In this document: piece after piece, positions 6,246 to 8,310 of the stretch
Numbering within the stretch: the first letter of the stretch is position 1
Layout: each line of letters starts with the position of its first letter
DNA from: an uncultured bacterium
Lineage (GTDB): Bacteria > Patescibacteriota > Minisyncoccia > Phycocordibacterales > PALSA-1337
DNA length: 8,310 nt
NCBI GenBank assembly: GCA_903826185.1
Contig: CAIKDL010000125.1
Span: forward strand, 1 to 8,310
Direction of reading: 5' to 3'
Notes under the pieces: model-generated
Database searches by the model: none
What the model was told of the DNA's origin: nothing
The model's input: the letters and a program-made list of their open reading frames with translations, nothing else
Translations under genes and position numbers: made by a program

Positions 6246-6644
6246 GTGAGCAAAAAACCAGTAGCAACGTTGGTCCAAGAAGCAGCAAAGACAGATACAC
6301 CAATCATCCGTTTGGTGGATCTGATCATCGAAAGTGGACTTCACGATGGAGCTAACCAAATCCATCTCTGGCCGATCGACGACGGCCGGCTCGAGGTCCA
6401 ACACCAGAAGGATGGGAAATTCACGGCCGTCGATTACGTACCGAGCGAATTGGCTCGCCACGTCATTGCTCGTTTGAAGATCGCGGCAAACTGCTCGATC
6501 CAGACGAAGACACAGGCGCAATACAGCAGGGCCAAAACCTGGAAACCGATGGGGCCACCCCGGCCAAAGCGGATTCGCACCTACGAGCTCTTTGTTATCC
6601 CAACTGAGCGCGGCGAAGGCGCCGTCATCCAGATCATTTGCTGA
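6246..6644 (+). CDS. Stand-alone GspE/PilB N2-like domain protein, no ATPase core
   Basis: This is a 132-residue soluble protein with no signal peptide or membrane segment. By eye it follows the N2 domain of type II secretion and type IV pilus ATPases (GspE/PilB). TPIIRLVDLIIESGLHDGA (18-36) matches the PVVKLVNxIL...GAS helix. QIHLWP (38-43) stands where SDIHIEP usually is, and HQKDGKF (53-59) where RxRxDGxL is. IARLKIAANCSI (74-85) stands for ISRIKIMANLDI, and FVIPTERGEGAVIQII (116-131) for the strand pair that ends VSxLPTxxGExxVxRIL. The protein stops just there, before the Walker A core, so it cannot hydrolyse ATP. The segment 87-111 that normally reads AERRLPQDGRI is diverged and basic. 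GC is about 54% against about 40% in neighbouring lines, and it has a consensus-like promoter, a Shine-Dalgarno and its own terminator. It may be a regulator or decoy of pilus ATPases, a remnant, or a transferred gene. The family call is moderate; the role is unknown. Confidence 0.7.
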   Translation: MSKKPVATLVQEAAKTDTPIIRLVDLIIESGLHDGANQIHLWPIDDGRLEVQHQKDGKFTAVDYVPSELARHVIARLKIAANCSIQTKTQAQYSRAKTWKPMGPPRPKRIRTYELFVIPTERGEGAVIQIIC

Positions 6645-6655
6645 AAAATTCAGCA
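6639..6655 (+). other. Perfect 7-bp hairpin across the stop codon
   Basis: TGCTGAA (6639-6645), loop AAA, TTCAGCA (6649-6655). The TGA stop lies in the left arm. It is 8 bases before the main terminator stem and may help 3' end stability or be part of a double terminator. Confidence 0.5.
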
Positions 6656-6663
6656 CAATCACC

Positions 6664-6722
6664 AATCCCGCAAGCACCAAAAAATCCCTAGAGGATATCC
6701 GGTGCTTGTGGGATTTTTGTTT
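6664..6722 (+). terminator. Strong intrinsic terminator after the GspE-N2-like gene
   Basis: A 15-base-pair stem (6664-6678 with 6701-6715) contains one G-U wobble. It closes a 22-base loop that itself holds an ATCC/GGAT mini-hairpin (6684-6687, 6693-6696), and a T-rich run (TTTTTGTTT) overlaps and follows the right arm. It is directional: on the minus strand the outer stem is not followed by T's. The inner mini-hairpin read on the minus strand is, however, followed by six T's, so weak termination of the leftward genes is possible. Confidence 0.85.
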
Positions 6723-6747
6723 GCCGGCGGGCTGTGCGACCTAAAAA

Positions 6748-6897
6748 TTATTTTCTTTCACCACCCTTACCCTTATCATCAAAGTCACCCTTATCCTTGT
6801 GATCTTTCTTGCCTTTATGATCACTGTTGTGGTGTTTCTTACTAACACTCATAGAAATCAAAGCCACGACCACTATCGCCAAGATCAGTATTTCCAT
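6748..6897 (-). CDS. Small 49-residue membrane peptide with charged Lys/Asp/His tail
   Basis: It reads from ATG at 6897 to TAA at 6748. Residues 2-18 (EILILAIVVVALISMSV) form one hydrophobic segment, probably a membrane helix. The remaining 30 residues are almost wholly Lys, Asp, His and Gly with repeated KGKKDHKDKGD-like units. By the positive-inside rule the tail would be cytoplasmic, giving an N-out anchor. It starts 27 bases after the stop of the large extracytoplasmic protein on the same strand, so they are probably cotranscribed. There is no clear Shine-Dalgarno at a useful distance. I recognise no family. The clean hydrophobic-then-charged division and the stop exactly after the tail argue that it is real rather than chance; His/Asp richness could mean metal or polyanion binding, which is speculation. 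Confidence 0.6.
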   Translation of the reverse strand: MEILILAIVVVALISMSVSKKHHNSDHKGKKDHKDKGDFDDKGKGGERK

Positions 6898-6924
6898 ATG
6901 TTATATATTAACTTATAAAGCCCT

Positions 6925-8151
6925 CTATTTAATGACCTTTTTGGCAGCTGGCGAGGCGACCTGTTGCATCGCGACCTGATACCTCATCATCAGTTCTTCT
7001 GCAGATATGAAACTCGATGGAGCAGATATCTTAGCTGGAGCGGTGAGATCAAATGAGCCATCGACTGAAACGCTCATAGACTTCAAGGATGACAGATCCG
7101 GAGCTCCCATAGGCCCAGTAGATTGAGTTGTTTTAGCCAAAGAGCTTATTTGGTCACCATTCATACTGAAATCGGCGTGCACAGACTTCACGACATCGGC
7201 ATCGCCGAGAGTCAACGTATAATTCAAGTTCTTGTATATTGAGCTCAACTGATCCGGATTTATGCTCGCAAGGCTATTTTTGTTGTCCTGACAGATTTGA
7301 CCATTCACCCCAGTCGCACATATAGCATCACTAATCTTCACTACAAAAGCTAGATATTTCTGAGGATCAATCTTGACGGCGAGAGTTTTGCCATTACTGG
7401 TAGAAGATGTGACATCAGATACAGATATCGCTCCATCCAAACAATTATCCAATGCTTGCGCAAATGCCTTCTTGTCATCCTGACTCTTGGAGTTCCAATT
7501 ATCAAATGAAGCGGCAGCGCCACAAACTGAAGATAATGCTTTCTCCGTTTTTGTTTTAGCAACATTCAAAAGATCTTCGAAACTGGAGATCGGTGGTTCA
7601 TTGCTACCGAGATTATTAGCGCGAGCGTTGTTATAGCCCTGCAGGAAACCTTTTTCAAAAGAATCCTGCAATATCTTTGGTAACTGGACCCAAGTTCCCT
7701 CTTGGTATATCGAAGCGAGCTGTGGTACAAAACCACTTACTATCGGAGGTATCTTTGTGACCGCTATGTAGAGCGATTCTTGAGTCTTAATCAATGAGAA
7801 AGATATCTTCAATGGGAAGAAGCCTTGTGGCACTGACGCCAACTGTTTGCCGGAACCGCTTATGGTCATATCTATATCTGCTTTGCCGGTGCTATTTGAG
7901 GAATCGATGCTGCCCTTGCCATTCAAGACTATCGAGAATTGACTGCCGTCGGCGATGGTCATAGCAATATTTTCTGCCAAAGTACCAGATCCACCGGTCA
8001 CGTTGTGTGAAGTTTCATAATCGAGCTGTTTGACAACCAGACCACCAAAGGTATTAGTGGAAATCCCCTGACTAAAAACATTCGTATAGGCATAATAAGC
8101 AAAGGTGCTAATTGCCCCAACCACTACCAAAACTACCACCAAGACAACCAA
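6925..8151 (-). CDS. Membrane-anchored extracytoplasmic protein of unknown function; probable 5' truncation
   Basis: This protein has 408 residues from the TTG at 8151. It begins with a hydrophobic anchor (residues 1-22, VVLVVVLVVVGAISTFAYYAY) and then a long Ser/Thr/Gly-rich domain outside the membrane. Residues about 57-158 alternate polar strands (GQFSIVLNGKGSID-like, ADIDMTISGSG, SLYIAVTKIPP, GTWVQL), recalling the beta-rich fold of LppX/LprG-like or DUF-type envelope proteins, but I cannot name a family. Four cysteines (210, 237, 278, 287) could form two disulfides. Helical stretches lie at about 160-240 and 384-400, and the tail AAKKVIK is basic. The codons upstream of TTG (P-F-I-K-R) look like the positive side of the anchor, so the true start was probably further up and has been lost where the DNA changes at about 8161-8170; in frame there is no ATG before a stop at 8212-8214. 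Coding strand and frame are clear, start and function are not. Confidence 0.75.
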   Translation of the reverse strand: MVVLVVVLVVVGAISTFAYYAYTNVFSQGISTNTFGGLVVKQLDYETSHNVTGGSGTLAENIAMTIADGSQFSIVLNGKGSIDSSNSTGKADIDMTISGSGKQLASVPQGFFPLKISFSLIKTQESLYIAVTKIPPIVSGFVPQLASIYQEGTWVQLPKILQDSFEKGFLQGYNNARANNLGSNEPPISSFEDLLNVAKTKTEKALSSVCGAAASFDNWNSKSQDDKKAFAQALDNCLDGAISVSDVTSSTSNGKTLAVKIDPQKYLAFVVKISDAICATGVNGQICQDNKNSLASINPDQLSSIYKNLNYTLTLGDADVVKSVHADFSMNGDQISSLAKTTQSTGPMGAPDLSSLKSMSVSVDGSFDLTAPAKISAPSSFISAEELMMRYQVAMQQVASPAAKKVIK

Positions 8152-8269
8152 TCTTTTGATAAAAGGTGCCGGCGATGTGGCAGATGACCACCAGCAGGGC
8201 GGCGAGCCCCCTCAACCGCTCGATGTCGGCGATTTTGCGCGGCGAAACATAGGCGTCGGCTTGAGTCAT
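8108..8269 (-). CDS. N-terminal fragment of an acyltransferase-3 (OafA-type) membrane protein
   Basis: From the ATG at 8269 the minus strand reads about 36 residues typical of the acyltransferase 3 family: a short lead, then IERLRGLAALLVVICHIAG (residues 16-34). That is the LRG motif and first membrane helix with its His, which in this family begins an integral membrane O-acyltransferase of sugars or peptidoglycan. After HIAGTF (about 8162) the frame runs into the hydrophobic anchor DNA of the neighbour read in another frame and stops at TAG (8108-8110), so only about 10% of a normal gene is present. The frame is also open from 8269 to the right edge, so an upstream start is possible. GC is about 65% (97 of 150 bases, 8161-8310). 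It most likely derives from another genome. Confidence 0.65.
   Translation of the reverse strand: MTQADAYVSPRKIADIERLRGLAALLVVICHIAGTFYQKIGCLGGSFGSGWGN
8150..8172. other. Abrupt composition and coding junction
   Basis: Bases 8041-8160 have 40% GC (48 of 120) and 8161-8310 have 65% (97 of 150). On the same strand, coding sense switches frame from acyltransferase-3 (right) to the envelope protein anchor (left) at about 8161-8170. No repeat, transposase or attachment site is visible, so a chimeric contig end is the simplest reading. Confidence 0.7.
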
Positions 8270-8310
8270 CGCGGCCAGGATAGCAATCGGACGCGGGCGC
8301 GGTAAACGGC

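Noticed and set aside
6175..6674. 8-base direct repeat CCCGCAAG at 6175-6182 and 6667-6674 flanking the cassette, like a target site duplication
   Set aside because: An 8-mer shared within 500 bases is expected by chance, the second copy is part of the terminator stem, and no transposase or terminal inverted repeats are present.
6192..6680. 162-residue minus-strand ORF opposite the GspE-N2-like gene
   Set aside because: It lies across the promoter and terminator of the rightward gene, and its sequence shows no family motif; the rightward frame has SD, promoter and domain match.
8105..8305. 66-residue plus-strand ORF at the right end
   Set aside because: It crosses the composition junction and is antisense to the recognisable acyltransferase-3 helix.
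1..8310. CRISPR array, tRNA, rRNA, insertion sequence or toxin-antitoxin pair
   Set aside because: I looked on both strands and saw no regularly spaced repeats, cloverleaf, rRNA-like stretch or transposase motif.

Overview
The window is a stretch of bacterial DNA with about 40% GC in the lines I counted. It carries one rightward gene cut by the left edge, a six-gene leftward block, one rightward gene with its own signals, two leftward genes of unknown function, and a GC-rich right end. The genes are small and tightly packed. Several start a few bases after, or overlap, the previous gene, and almost none has a Shine-Dalgarno sequence. Together with an ADP-forming acyl-CoA synthetase, a compact NifS/NifU-type Fe-S system and a single-cluster ferredoxin, this suggests a fermentative anaerobe, perhaps of the Patescibacteria (CPR). 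That assignment is an inference, not shown by a marker gene.

Layout. 1-1466 (+): fused alpha/beta acyl-CoA synthetase (ADP-forming), missing its N-terminal part. 6097 down to 1493 (-): cysteine desulfurase, IscU-type scaffold with a degenerate BFD-like tail, Nfu-type carrier, a three-cysteine ferredoxin, an FAD/NAD(P)H reductase and a classical SDR. 6098-6245: divergent intergenic region with a near-consensus sigma70 promoter for the + gene. 6246-6644 (+): a 132-residue protein that looks like the N2 domain of GspE/PilB secretion ATPases without the ATPase, followed by a strong intrinsic terminator. 6748-6897 (-): a 49-residue membrane peptide. 6925-8151 (-): a membrane-anchored extracytoplasmic protein of unknown function. 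About 8165-8310: roughly 65% GC DNA encoding the N terminus of an acyltransferase-3 protein, apparently joined to the rest by an assembly chimera or recent rearrangement.

How they work together. The desulfurase releases sulfur from cysteine and the IscU-like protein builds the cluster. The Nfu protein delivers it. The ferredoxin and flavoprotein downstream could supply electrons for assembly, as Fdx and its reductase do in ISC systems. In effect this is a NifU split into two overlapping genes plus its own redox pair. The acyl-CoA synthetase would make ATP from acyl-CoA in fermentation. The stand-alone GspE-N2-like gene differs from its neighbours in GC, ribosome binding site, promoter strength and terminator, and is the best candidate for an undescribed or transferred element.
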